A stretch of 8,190 nucleotides of DNA from X23 sp050251575 (GCA_050251575.1 JBFWMP010000128.1:1-8190); one strand, 5' to 3'; shown: positions 1-5,419, numbered from the stretch's first letter. Notes: generated from the sequence alone by a model not told the origin. Made by a program: numbers and translations.

Positions 1-98
1 GACCTTACTACTACCTGAGACTGTTGTGCAAGGATATCAATAATCTTACCTTTTCCTTCATCGCCCCATTGGGCGCCAATTACTACCTTAGTTGCCAT
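1..98 (-). CDS. purA: Adenylosuccinate synthetase, N-terminal fragment
   Basis: This is the first 32 codons of a gene that runs off the left edge of the window. The translation begins MATKVVIGAQWGDEGKGK, which is the diagnostic N-terminus of adenylosuccinate synthetase. That enzyme condenses IMP and aspartate with GTP hydrolysis, the first committed step from IMP to AMP, in the cytosol. The GDEGKGK stretch is the family's phosphate-binding loop, and its Asp is the catalytic base in characterised enzymes. The ATG at 98-96 is preceded by a strong GGGGAGGAA Shine-Dalgarno sequence, so the start is secure. The gene follows the COG2509 flavoprotein gene after a 177-nt gap that carries an inverted pair of heptamer repeats. 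I see no clear promoter in that gap. Only the N-terminus is visible, so integrity of the rest cannot be judged. Confidence 0.95.
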   Translation of the reverse strand, partial: MATKVVIGAQWGDEGKGKIIDILAQQSQVVVR

Positions 99-275
99 AC
101 TGTATTCCTCCCCATTTTTGAATTGAGAATTGAGAATTGAGAATGCAGAATTAGCTTAAACTGATACATTTCGCACACTCTTCAATTTCCAACTCACTAA
201 GCTTACAGATATAAAGATATATTTACTTCCAAGTTATTAACTTTGTAACTTTTACCTCAATAAAATTCTCAATTT
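99..275. other. Intergenic region between the flavoprotein gene and purA, bracketed by inverted heptamer repeats
   Basis: This 177-nt gap holds a heptamer tract at 121-148 and most of a second, opposite tract at 268-295. The 119 nt between them (149-267) are AT-rich and have no open reading frame, tRNA-like fold or strong terminator that I can recognise. Because the two tracts are nearly complementary, the transcript of this gap could fold into one long stem with a large loop, ending about 20 nt before the purA ribosome binding site. I looked for a purA promoter on the minus strand and found only weak candidates, so none is called. Confidence 0.6.
121..148 (+). repeat. Heptamer tandem repeat tract 1 (AATTGAG x4)
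   Basis: Three perfect copies of AATTGAG (121-127, 128-134, 135-141) are followed by one degenerate copy, AATGCAG (142-148). The tract lies between the purA start and the flavoprotein gene and is the inverted partner of the tract at 268-295. It shares period and copy number with the five other tracts in the window. Function is unknown; slipped-strand expansion, a remnant of a small mobile element, or an RNA stem are all possible. Confidence 0.9.
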
Positions 276-295
276 TCAATTCTCAATTCTCAATT
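268..295 (-). repeat. Heptamer tandem repeat tract 2 (AATTGAG x4, inverted relative to tract 1)
   Basis: Read on the minus strand the units are AATTGAG, AATTGAG, AATTGAA and AATTGAG, occupying 295 down to 268. The tract overlaps the 3' end of the flavoprotein gene: its first units encode the last residues and contain the TGA stop at 278-276. It is inverted relative to the tract at 121-148, 119 nt away. Confidence 0.9.
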
Positions 296-1697
296 TTTTT
301 ACAATGTCTCTCGCTACCACCACTCCGGTTACCGATGCCTGCATCAAACCTCTGGTAATACCTGCTCCGTCTCCTATAGTATATAAGTTCGCAATGTCTG
401 TCTCAAAATTATGGTTCACTTCAACTTGGCTGCTATAGAACTTTATCTCACAACCATAAAGCAATGTATTCTTTGAATACATTCCAGGTGCTACTTTGTC
501 CAATGCCTTTAATGCTTCTATAATAGACATTAAATGCCTATGGGGCAAAGCAAAGCTTAAATCTCCCGGAACTGCACTCTTTAAGGTTGGTATGGTTGTT
601 GATTTTTTTAATCTGCTGTAGTCGGTTCTTCTTCCCTTCAGCAAGTCGCCCAAACGCTGCACCATAATGCCGCCACCGGTAAGCATATTTGCAAGATCTG
701 CAATATACTTGCCATATTTAATGGGCTCATCAAAAGGCTCTGTAAAAGTAGTAGACACCAGCATCGCAAAATTGGTATTATTCGTCTTAAGCTTATCATC
801 TGCATAACTGTGACCATTTACCACCGCTATATGTCCGTCATAATGCTCCTCAGATACCACACCGCCAGGATTCATGCAGAAAGTTCTTACCTTATTCTCA
901 AATGTATCAGAATAATATACAAGCTTTGCTTCATATAAATCTTTAGTCAGATGATCCATAACAGAATTCGGTACTTCTACTCTAACACCTATATCCACTG
1001 CATTATTCTTTGTCTTGATGCCTAGCTCTCGTGCCTGCTTAGTCAGCCATTGAGCACCTTCACGACCTGGGGCAATGACAACATACCTAGCCGATATCTT
1101 TTCCGGCTCTTTCCCCTTAGTCTGCATCATCACTCCCGTAGCCTTTCCCTGTTCGCACAGTATCTCGGTAACAGAAGTTAACTCTCTGAATTCTATATTA
1201 GTATGATTCAAAAGATACTTATACATTCCACCCAGTACATCAAAAGCCTTTTCTGTACCAAGATGCCTAACCGGACATGGTATCAATTGTATATTATGTT
1301 TTGAAGCCTCATACATAATTTCATCCACACGCTTGTCATTCTCTCCGTATACTGCTTTCTGAGCACCAAATTCCAGGTAAATCTGATCTGCATACTTTAT
1401 TAATTCTGCTGTTTTTTCTTCTCCTATATAGTCCTTGACATTTCCTCCTACATCTGTACCAAGTGACAGTTTCCCATCACTAAACGCACCTGCTCCTGAC
1501 CATCCATTTACAATAGAACAAGGGTCACAGTTTACGCATTTACCTGTCTTCCTTGCAGGGCATACTCTTTTATTAATTTGTCTTCCTTTATCTATAATTA
1601 AAATACTCATCTCTTTATTCTTTTTAGATAGTTCTAGTGCTGTAAAAATACCTGCAGGACCAGCTCCAATGATTATTACCTCATAACTTTTTTTCAT
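276..1697 (-). CDS. FAD-dependent oxidoreductase of the COG2509 type
   Basis: This is a cytosolic flavoprotein of 473 residues whose substrate is not known. The N-terminus is a Rossmann dinucleotide-binding fold: strand YEVIII, then GAGPAG at residues 11-16, with an acidic residue (D36) ending the second strand. A cysteine group C46, C54, C57, C60 (CX7CX2CX2C) follows, then the family block GWSGAGAFSDGKL. Near the C-terminus, IGDGAG...RGL..A...G is the usual FAD-closing motif. These features match the uncharacterised FAD-dependent dehydrogenases of COG2509. The reading frame is open back to an ATG at 1799, but the start chosen is the ATG at 1697-1695: it has GGAAGGG 7 nt upstream and begins directly before the Rossmann strand, while the codon at 1799 overlaps the likely -10 box. 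The last five residues (LRIEN) and the stop fall in heptamer tract 2, so the C-terminus may have been reset by that repeat. Family assignment is firm; the reaction is unknown. Confidence 0.88.
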   Translation of the reverse strand: MKKSYEVIIIGAGPAGIFTALELSKKNKEMSILIIDKGRQINKRVCPARKTGKCVNCDPCSIVNGWSGAGAFSDGKLSLGTDVGGNVKDYIGEEKTAELIKYADQIYLEFGAQKAVYGENDKRVDEIMYEASKHNIQLIPCPVRHLGTEKAFDVLGGMYKYLLNHTNIEFRELTSVTEILCEQGKATGVMMQTKGKEPEKISARYVVIAPGREGAQWLTKQARELGIKTKNNAVDIGVRVEVPNSVMDHLTKDLYEAKLVYYSDTFENKVRTFCMNPGGVVSEEHYDGHIAVVNGHSYADDKLKTNNTNFAMLVSTTFTEPFDEPIKYGKYIADLANMLTGGGIMVQRLGDLLKGRRTDYSRLKKSTTIPTLKSAVPGDLSFALPHRHLMSIIEALKALDKVAPGMYSKNTLLYGCEIKFYSSQVEVNHNFETDIANLYTIGDGAGITRGLMQASVTGVVVARDIVKKLRIEN

Positions 1698-1742
1698 TTT
1701 ATAGCCCTTCCTTTGTATAGAATATCCAAACATTAACATAGA

Positions 1743-1760
1743 CAGGGCCAGAAGCCCCTG
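1743..1760 (-). other. Small GC-rich stem-loop in the flavoprotein gene's 5' leader
   Basis: In the predicted leader of roughly 94 nt, CAGGG and CCCTG arms pair across a short loop, with one bulged base near the loop. It stands out in an AT-rich leader and lies about 45 nt before the start codon. It has no poly-U tail and does not overlap the ribosome binding site, so a switch or terminator role is not supported. It may only stabilise the mRNA. Confidence 0.3.
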
Positions 1761-1797
1761 CCTAATAAAACTCTGCAAAACATCATATTCCTTATAC

Positions 1798-1826
1798 ATA
1801 ATAGCAGATAACTAAATAAAAAGCAA
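1798..1826 (-). promoter_or_regulatory. Sigma-A-type promoter for the flavoprotein gene
   Basis: On the minus strand TTGCTT (1826-1821) and TATTAT (1803-1798) are separated by exactly 17 nt. The -10 box is preceded by TGC, giving an extended -10 element. Transcription would start near 1791, leaving a leader of about 94 nt before the ATG at 1697. It lies just after the end of the upstream MFS gene, consistent with an independent transcription unit. Confidence 0.6.
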
Positions 1827-1835
1827 TGAAATTAC

Positions 1836-1869
1836 CGAATATTTTTTGTAAAATACAAAAAAACATTCG
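1836..1869 (-). terminator. AT-rich inverted repeat at the end of the MFS gene, possible terminator
   Basis: Arms at 1836-1850 and 1854-1869 (CGAAT...TTTTTTGTA and its complement, one bulge) surround a 3-nt loop. The hairpin begins 3 nt after the MFS stop codon and includes a U-rich run in one arm. It is not followed by a clean U tract, so it is an atypical terminator; 3'-end protection of the mRNA is an alternative. Confidence 0.4.
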
Positions 1870-1872
1870 ACT

Positions 1873-3099
1873 TTATTCTAATTTTACCTTACAAAATAGA
1901 TGCCACATTAAGATTTGAGAAGCTCCAAGTCCTAGGATAAAAAGTGCCATGGATTTCAAATCTTGTACAAATACTAATAATAAAAGTACTCCTGCAACCC
2001 TACCCACGTTAAGATATACTTCCCGCACGACAATCCCTTCAATTCTCCTCTTTTTACTGTTAGGTGTCTTATGTATTACCCAGTAAATAATCCCTATAGT
2101 GGAATTATTAATAAATGTGATATAGAAAGAAGAAATAATACCATATATAAAGATAGTCCATATATTAATCTCATATAGAAAAACTAAACTGACTAATGTA
2201 ATAAAGATTGCCCCTATCAGCATATACTTTTTACGAGAATAGGGGTTCATCTTTTTACTTATGTAATAAAATGAAATAAGCTGCACAGCTGAACTGATTA
2301 ACGTTAATGATCCGATATATGCTTCTCTGTTCACAATGATATATAATAGTATTCCCATTAAAAATAACATGACGCCGTCACGGAATCCTCTCAGCAGTTC
2401 TCCTAACATAACATAACGCCAATTCTTCTTTTTAAAAGGCATAAATAGGATGGATTTTATATAATACTGCTTATCAATCGCTTTTGTAGGTATTTTTGAA
2501 CTTAATACTCCTGCAATAATAAAAAGAGTTAAAGAAGCTGAAAAAATAATGATATATCCTTTTAAGCCTTTAAAAGACTCAATAATTATCCCGGCAGTAA
2601 AAGTTGCAATCATGGTAGCAATAGAAAACACTAATCCTTGAATACTCATCACATAATCCCTGTTATCATTGGTAGAGAAATCATATCCCAATACATTATA
2701 GCTCAGATAATAAAATCCTGCACTGATTCCCATCATAACTCCTAACAACCCTATATAGGATGGTGCTCTATCCTGAACAATAAGAAGTACAATAAACAAA
2801 GCACTGTAACATAGAATCCCTATTCGAAGATTGAACGTAAGTGACAGTCTTTTTGCCAGCCATCCTCCAAATATAAATATAATGGGTATTGTTGCATAAT
2901 AAATAGCATTGAATAATACTACAATGCTCAAATCTTTTTCTACCTTTAACAAGAACACGCTGATAAAAGTATTAGATAATCCTACTGCCAACAAAAAAAT
3001 CCCATGCACAGATAATAAAGCTATCAATTCCGGAGATAGATAACTTTGCGGATATATTTTTGAAATTATATAAGTTTTGATAGCTCTGAAAGCATTCAC
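1873..3099 (-). CDS. Major facilitator superfamily transporter
   Basis: This is a 408-residue inner-membrane protein with about 12 hydrophobic segments, at roughly 30-50, 58-79, 92-109, 115-133, 153-173, 180-200, 240-256, 262-281, 291-309, 312-332, 362-379 and 383-401. A longer basic loop in the middle (201-230) divides the two six-helix halves typical of MFS carriers. GGWLAKRLS at 78-86, between helices 2 and 3, is in the place of the MFS motif A. Length and topology fit the superfamily. The substrate cannot be read from sequence; drug or metabolite export by proton exchange is only a general possibility. The start is GTG at 3099-3097, preceded by a perfect AGGAGG at 3113-3108 with an 8-nt spacer; a nearby ATG at 3095 is out of frame. 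The DUF1858 gene lies 65 nt upstream, with a hairpin between, and no separate promoter is evident. Confidence 0.8.
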   Translation of the reverse strand: MNAFRAIKTYIISKIYPQSYLSPELIALLSVHGIFLLAVGLSNTFISVFLLKVEKDLSIVVLFNAIYYATIPIIFIFGGWLAKRLSLTFNLRIGILCYSALFIVLLIVQDRAPSYIGLLGVMMGISAGFYYLSYNVLGYDFSTNDNRDYVMSIQGLVFSIATMIATFTAGIIIESFKGLKGYIIIFSASLTLFIIAGVLSSKIPTKAIDKQYYIKSILFMPFKKKNWRYVMLGELLRGFRDGVMLFLMGILLYIIVNREAYIGSLTLISSAVQLISFYYISKKMNPYSRKKYMLIGAIFITLVSLVFLYEINIWTIFIYGIISSFYITFINNSTIGIIYWVIHKTPNSKKRRIEGIVVREVYLNVGRVAGVLLLLVFVQDLKSMALFILGLGASQILMWHLFCKVKLE

Positions 3100-3107
3100 T
3101 GCTTATG

Positions 3108-3113
3108 CCTCCT
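3108..3113 (-). promoter_or_regulatory. Shine-Dalgarno sequence that fixes the GTG start of the MFS gene
   Basis: A perfect AGGAGG on the minus strand sits 8 nt before the GTG at 3099. It begins only 5 nt after the base of the hairpin at 3119-3148, so hairpin and ribosome site are nearly contiguous on any read-through transcript. Confidence 0.75.
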
Positions 3114-3118
3114 AAAAC

Positions 3119-3148
3119 AAATAAGACATCACATAGGATGTCTTATTT
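3119..3148 (-). terminator. Perfect 12-bp hairpin after the DUF1858 gene
   Basis: Arms 3119-3130 (AAATAAGACATC) and 3137-3148 are perfectly complementary around a 6-nt loop. On the minus strand the stem ends in TTT and continues GTTTT, a short U-rich tail, so it may act as a weak intrinsic terminator 16 nt after the DUF1858 stop codon. The stem is AT-rich, so termination may be partial, letting some transcription reach the MFS gene. Confidence 0.6.
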
Positions 3149-3164
3149 ACTTTACTTACTCATT

Positions 3165-3377
3165 TTACTCGTTTGAATTATTCTCCATAAATTCATTTAA
3201 TTCCTTTACTAATTGCTCTGCATCTATTCCATGAATTGCACACGCATCTGCGATGCTTTCACCTGATGATGAAGGACATCCTAAACAGTGCATCCCTGCA
3301 TTTAAGAAAATAGGTACTGTGCCCCTATCCATTTTTAGAACATCAGCAATAATCGTATCTAAAGTAACTTTAGGCAT
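3165..3377 (-). CDS. DUF1858 / hybrid-cluster-protein-associated redox disulfide domain protein
   Basis: This 70-residue cytosolic protein consists of a single DUF1858 domain. The N-terminus VTLDTIIADVLKMDRGTVPIF fits the family pattern of a short strand and helix followed by a hydrophobic segment. A conserved HCLGCPSSSGES block follows, with a CxxC pair at C31 and C34, and then a helix-rich tail. In this family the CxxC pair is taken to be a redox-active disulfide or metal site, and some members are named for association with the hybrid cluster protein (prismane). No hybrid cluster protein gene is in the window. The ATG at 3377 has AAGGAGG 8 nt upstream, so the start is secure. It lies downstream of the fumarase beta gene after 266 nt that include a large palindrome and a heptamer tract. 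Domain assignment is strong; its partner and role are unknown. Confidence 0.87.
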   Translation of the reverse strand: MPKVTLDTIIADVLKMDRGTVPIFLNAGMHCLGCPSSSGESIADACAIHGIDAEQLVKELNEFMENNSNE

Positions 3378-3405
3378 ATTTAAGCCCTCCTTATGTTATT
3401 ATATG

Positions 3406-3433
3406 GCTTGAAGCTTGGAACTTGGAACTTTAA
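3406..3433 (+). repeat. Heptamer tandem repeat tract 3 (GCTTGGA-type x4)
   Basis: The units are GCTTGAA, GCTTGGA, ACTTGGA and ACTTTAA. The tract lies in the likely 5' leader of the DUF1858 gene, about 15 nt beyond its ribosome binding site. It resembles the tract at 4242-4269 (GCTCGGA-type) in the same orientation; the two bracket the fumarase beta gene. Confidence 0.85.
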
Positions 3434-3480
3434 CAACAGTCCAAATCTTAGACACCTAACTACGAGCTTTATTATAAGTA

Positions 3481-3506
3481 TAGTTATGATTAATTAATCA
3501 TAACTA
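3481..3506. promoter_or_regulatory. Perfect 26-bp palindrome, probable operator for the DUF1858 gene
   Basis: TAGTTATGATTAA at 3481-3493 is followed immediately by its exact reverse complement, with no loop. A minus-strand TATAAT lies at 3476-3471, so the palindrome would cover the -35 and spacer of that promoter, a position typical of a repressor site. It has no GC stem or U tract, so termination is unlikely. The half-site does not match a regulator I can name with confidence. Confidence 0.5.
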
Positions 3507-3526
3507 AGAAATACTTTCTACTATTT

Positions 3527-3556
3527 ATTATATACTATTACTTTGATAAAATGCAA
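3527..3556 (-). promoter_or_regulatory. Candidate promoter for the DUF1858 gene
   Basis: On the minus strand TTGCAT (3556-3551) and TATAAT (3532-3527) are 18 nt apart. The -10 is perfect but the -35 is weak. Use of this promoter would place the palindrome at 3481-3506 inside the leader. The TATAAT at 3476-3471 is the alternative, and its -35 region lies in the palindrome. Confidence 0.35.
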
Positions 3557-3643
3557 TGCCTTATAGATTATTACTCTATTGGTTTTATTACAAAAAATAT
3601 TAACTATTATAAACGAACTGATATTAGAAATAGCAGCATATTT

Positions 3644-4222
3644 TTACTCCGGGTTCCCAGCTTCCATCTCCCAGCTATCTTGATATTCTTTCCTTCCTGT
3701 TTCATAAAGATTATTTCCTTTATGGTCAATTATTACCACTACCGGAAAGTTTTCAACCACTAGTTTTCGTATAGCTTCAGTGCCCAAATCTTCATAGGCA
3801 ATTATTTCTTGACTTTTTACAGTTTTGGCAATCAAAGCCCCAGCTCCTCCAATTGCGCCAAAATAGATTGATCCATACTGCATCATCGCTTCTACTACTT
3901 GTTGATTCCGCAAACCTTTTCCTATCATTCCGGTTAATCCCTTTTCAATAAGTATTGGTGCATAGGCATCCATCCTGCCACTCGTAGTAGGTCCGCAGGA
4001 TCCAATGATATGTCCCGGTTTTGCCGGACATGGTCCAACATAATAAATAATTTGATTTTTTATATCAAAGGGAAGAGACTCTCCTTTCTCTAATGCTTCT
4101 ATCATCCTTTTATGGGCTGCATCCCTTCCTGTATAGATTGTGCCAGAAATCAGCACGCTGTCTCCTGCCTTCAGTTCTCTTAACTTATCGTGTGTTAGCG
4201 GTGTTTGGATATGTATAGTCAT
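3644..4222 (-). CDS. Class I (Fe-S) fumarate hydratase, beta subunit
   Basis: This 192-residue protein matches the C-terminal domain or beta subunit of oxygen-sensitive class I fumarases and the related L-tartrate dehydratases. Family blocks appear in order: TGRDAAHKRM (31-40), GPCPAKPG (63-70), GPTTSGRMD (77-85), GKG (101-103), and a C-terminal stretch with FPVVVIIDHKGNNLY. In two-subunit enzymes this subunit pairs with an alpha subunit that holds the [4Fe-4S] cluster, and together they interconvert fumarate and malate in the cytosol. The length is usual for a separate beta subunit. The ATG at 4222 is preceded by GGAGGG with a 5-nt spacer. No alpha gene is adjacent: upstream is the HAD gene (59-nt gap, with heptamer tract 4) and downstream the DUF1858 gene. 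Which of fumarate, tartrate or another hydroxy acid is the substrate cannot be settled without the alpha subunit, so no symbol is given. Confidence 0.9.
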   Translation of the reverse strand: MTIHIQTPLTHDKLRELKAGDSVLISGTIYTGRDAAHKRMIEALEKGESLPFDIKNQIIYYVGPCPAKPGHIIGSCGPTTSGRMDAYAPILIEKGLTGMIGKGLRNQQVVEAMMQYGSIYFGAIGGAGALIAKTVKSQEIIAYEDLGTEAIRKLVVENFPVVVIIDHKGNNLYETGRKEYQDSWEMEAGNPE

Positions 4223-4241
4223 CTTATCCCTCCGTTTTTTA

Positions 4242-4269
4242 GCCCGGAGCTCGGAGTTTGGAGCTCGGA
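4242..4269 (+). repeat. Heptamer tandem repeat tract 4 (GCTCGGA-type x4)
   Basis: The units are GCCCGGA, GCTCGGA, GTTTGGA and GCTCGGA. The tract fills most of the 59-nt gap between the HAD stop codon and the fumarase beta ribosome site, in the same orientation as tract 3. It is far more GC-rich than its surroundings. Confidence 0.88.
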
Positions 4270-4281
4270 GCTATATTTCAT

Positions 4282-5412
4282 TTAAGAATTTATCAGTTCT
4301 CTTATACTGCTTAATATATAATCTGCTTTCATTTCTTCAAAATACTTCCTTGCCTTCTCCCCCGATACCCCTGTAAGCACTGCTGCAAATTTACAGCTTA
4401 TCGCTTTTGCTGCCATAATATCTGAACCTGCATCTCCTATAATAAGAGTTCTTTCTATCTGCTTCCTATCATACAATCCTTCTAATAATACAGCATCCGG
4501 ATATTCTTTTCCATATATTGCTTTAAGAAATACATAAGGGTGAGGCTTTGCCAAACTGGTTCCGGTATAATCCCATCTCAGTTTTTCTTCCGCCTCAGCC
4601 ACTTCATCATATGTAATATAAGATTGCTCATCAAAATATTTCTTTATTCCCCAAGAAGTAATCGGTTGATCTATTTCAATAAAAGGTCTTCCTGTTCCGA
4701 TTCCTAAACGGATACCGGATGAATATAGACTCTTAAGAATTTTTTTTAAATCTTCTAACGGTATGATTGGCTGTTCAAAATAAACCAGCCCTTCTTTCCC
4801 TTTTTGTTCAGGTTCTTTCCCATAGATTTCAAAATAGGTTTGGTCCCCCATATACCATTCTTGAAAAACCTGCTGACATATGCCCCACAGCTCACCATGT
4901 CTTTTAAAATACAGTTTTGGTTTTCCTGTTATATCAAAAAGCTTATTTTCTATAAAGTCATATATCTCATATCCTTGTATGGAACTTTCTGAAAAATACT
5001 GATAGACATGCTTATAGTGGGGAGTGAGAAGTGGGGAGTGGGGAGTAATTTCCCGCAACCCTAACGAATGCTCTCTATCCACTTTCCACTGACCACTATC
5101 CACTAAAACAATCAGCGATACCCCTACTACTACGTATGCCAGATCCCAATTTGTATTGATCCCTCTATCTTTCAACAAAGATATAAGTTCATCATTTGCA
5201 AATATAGTGTCCCTAATTTCTTGAATTTCTTGTAAGGACAAATCTATCTTGATATTCTGACTACCAAAATATTTATTGCTGTTTAGCATCTCCCAAATTG
5301 TCAAAGCTGCAGCATTCCAGTAATTTTGTTCACTGGTAATAACCCCATCCATATCGAATATAATTCGGTCTATCCCTTCTAAAAAAGCTGCTGTGCTGCT
5401 TTCTACATTCAC
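4282..5412 (-). CDS. HAD-superfamily hydrolase with a repeat-derived internal segment
   Basis: This is a 376-residue cytosolic hydrolase of the haloacid dehalogenase superfamily, probably a phosphatase; its substrate is unknown. All four HAD motifs are present: I, FDMDGVIT with nucleophile D20 and acid/base D22; II, GTGRP with T240; III, K289 in AKPHPYVF; IV, GDAGSD with D327 and D331. About 215 residues separate motifs I and II, a large cap region. Residues 104-133 within it are encoded by two inverted heptamer tracts and their spacer, and do not look like normal protein sequence (HSPLLTPHY). The frame stays open across them. The start chosen is GTG at 5412-5410, with AAGGAG 7 nt upstream. 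The frame extends to a TTG at 5448, but that codon overlaps the -10 box and would not be in the transcript. The fumarase beta gene follows 59 nt downstream and may be co-transcribed. Confidence 0.85.
   Translation of the reverse strand: MNVESSTAAFLEGIDRIIFDMDGVITSEQNYWNAAALTIWEMLNSNKYFGSQNIKIDLSLQEIQEIRDTIFANDELISLLKDRGINTNWDLAYVVVGVSLIVLVDSGQWKVDREHSLGLREITPHSPLLTPHYKHVYQYFSESSIQGYEIYDFIENKLFDITGKPKLYFKRHGELWGICQQVFQEWYMGDQTYFEIYGKEPEQKGKEGLVYFEQPIIPLEDLKKILKSLYSSGIRLGIGTGRPFIEIDQPITSWGIKKYFDEQSYITYDEVAEAEEKLRWDYTGTSLAKPHPYVFLKAIYGKEYPDAVLLEGLYDRKQIERTLIIGDAGSDIMAAKAISCKFAAVLTGVSGEKARKYFEEMKADYILSSIRELINS
5016..5043 (+). repeat. Heptamer tandem repeat tract 5 (AGTGGGG-type x4), inside the HAD gene
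   Basis: The units are AGTGGGG, AGTGAGA, AGTGGGG and AGTGGGG, followed by a partial AGT. The tract lies within the HAD coding sequence and is translated from the opposite strand. With tract 6 it forms an inverted pair around a 32-nt spacer. Confidence 0.9.
5076..5103 (-). repeat. Heptamer tandem repeat tract 6 (GTGGATA-type x4), inside the HAD gene
   Basis: On the minus strand the units are GTGGATA, GTGGTCA, GTGGAAA and GTGGATA. They share the AGTGG core of tract 5 in inverted orientation. Translation of this tract gives the residues VDSGQWKVD starting at codon 104 of the HAD protein. Confidence 0.88.
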
Positions 5413-5419
5413 TATAATT

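Larger units (their letters stand above)
3378..3643. other. Regulatory intergenic region upstream of the DUF1858 gene
   Basis: This 266-nt AT-rich gap separates the fumarase beta stop from the DUF1858 ribosome site. It holds, from right to left: a candidate promoter near 3527-3556, a perfect 26-bp palindrome at 3481-3506, a second TATAAT at 3476-3471, and a heptamer tract at 3406-3433. I see no GC-rich terminator for the fumarase gene. A short plus-strand open frame across part of the region (3551-3763) overlaps the fumarase gene and has no family signature, so it is not called. Confidence 0.55.

Noticed and set aside
99..267. A purine-responsive element or promoter for purA.
   Set aside because: No riboswitch core, no convincing pur box and only poor -35/-10 matches were found.
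121..295. The repeated 7-mers as a CRISPR array.
   Set aside because: The units are 7 nt and contiguous with no spacers, unlike the 24-40 nt repeats and unique spacers of CRISPR, and no cas gene is present.
1698..1799. A 34-residue N-terminal extension of the flavoprotein, starting at the ATG at 1799.
   Set aside because: The ATG at 1697 has a well-spaced Shine-Dalgarno sequence and begins at the Rossmann strand, and 1799 overlaps the -10 box of the likely promoter.
3551..3763. Plus-strand frame of 70 codons across the 3' end of the fumarase beta gene.
   Set aside because: It has no ribosome site or recognisable motif, overlaps a secure gene and lies partly in AT-rich intergenic DNA.
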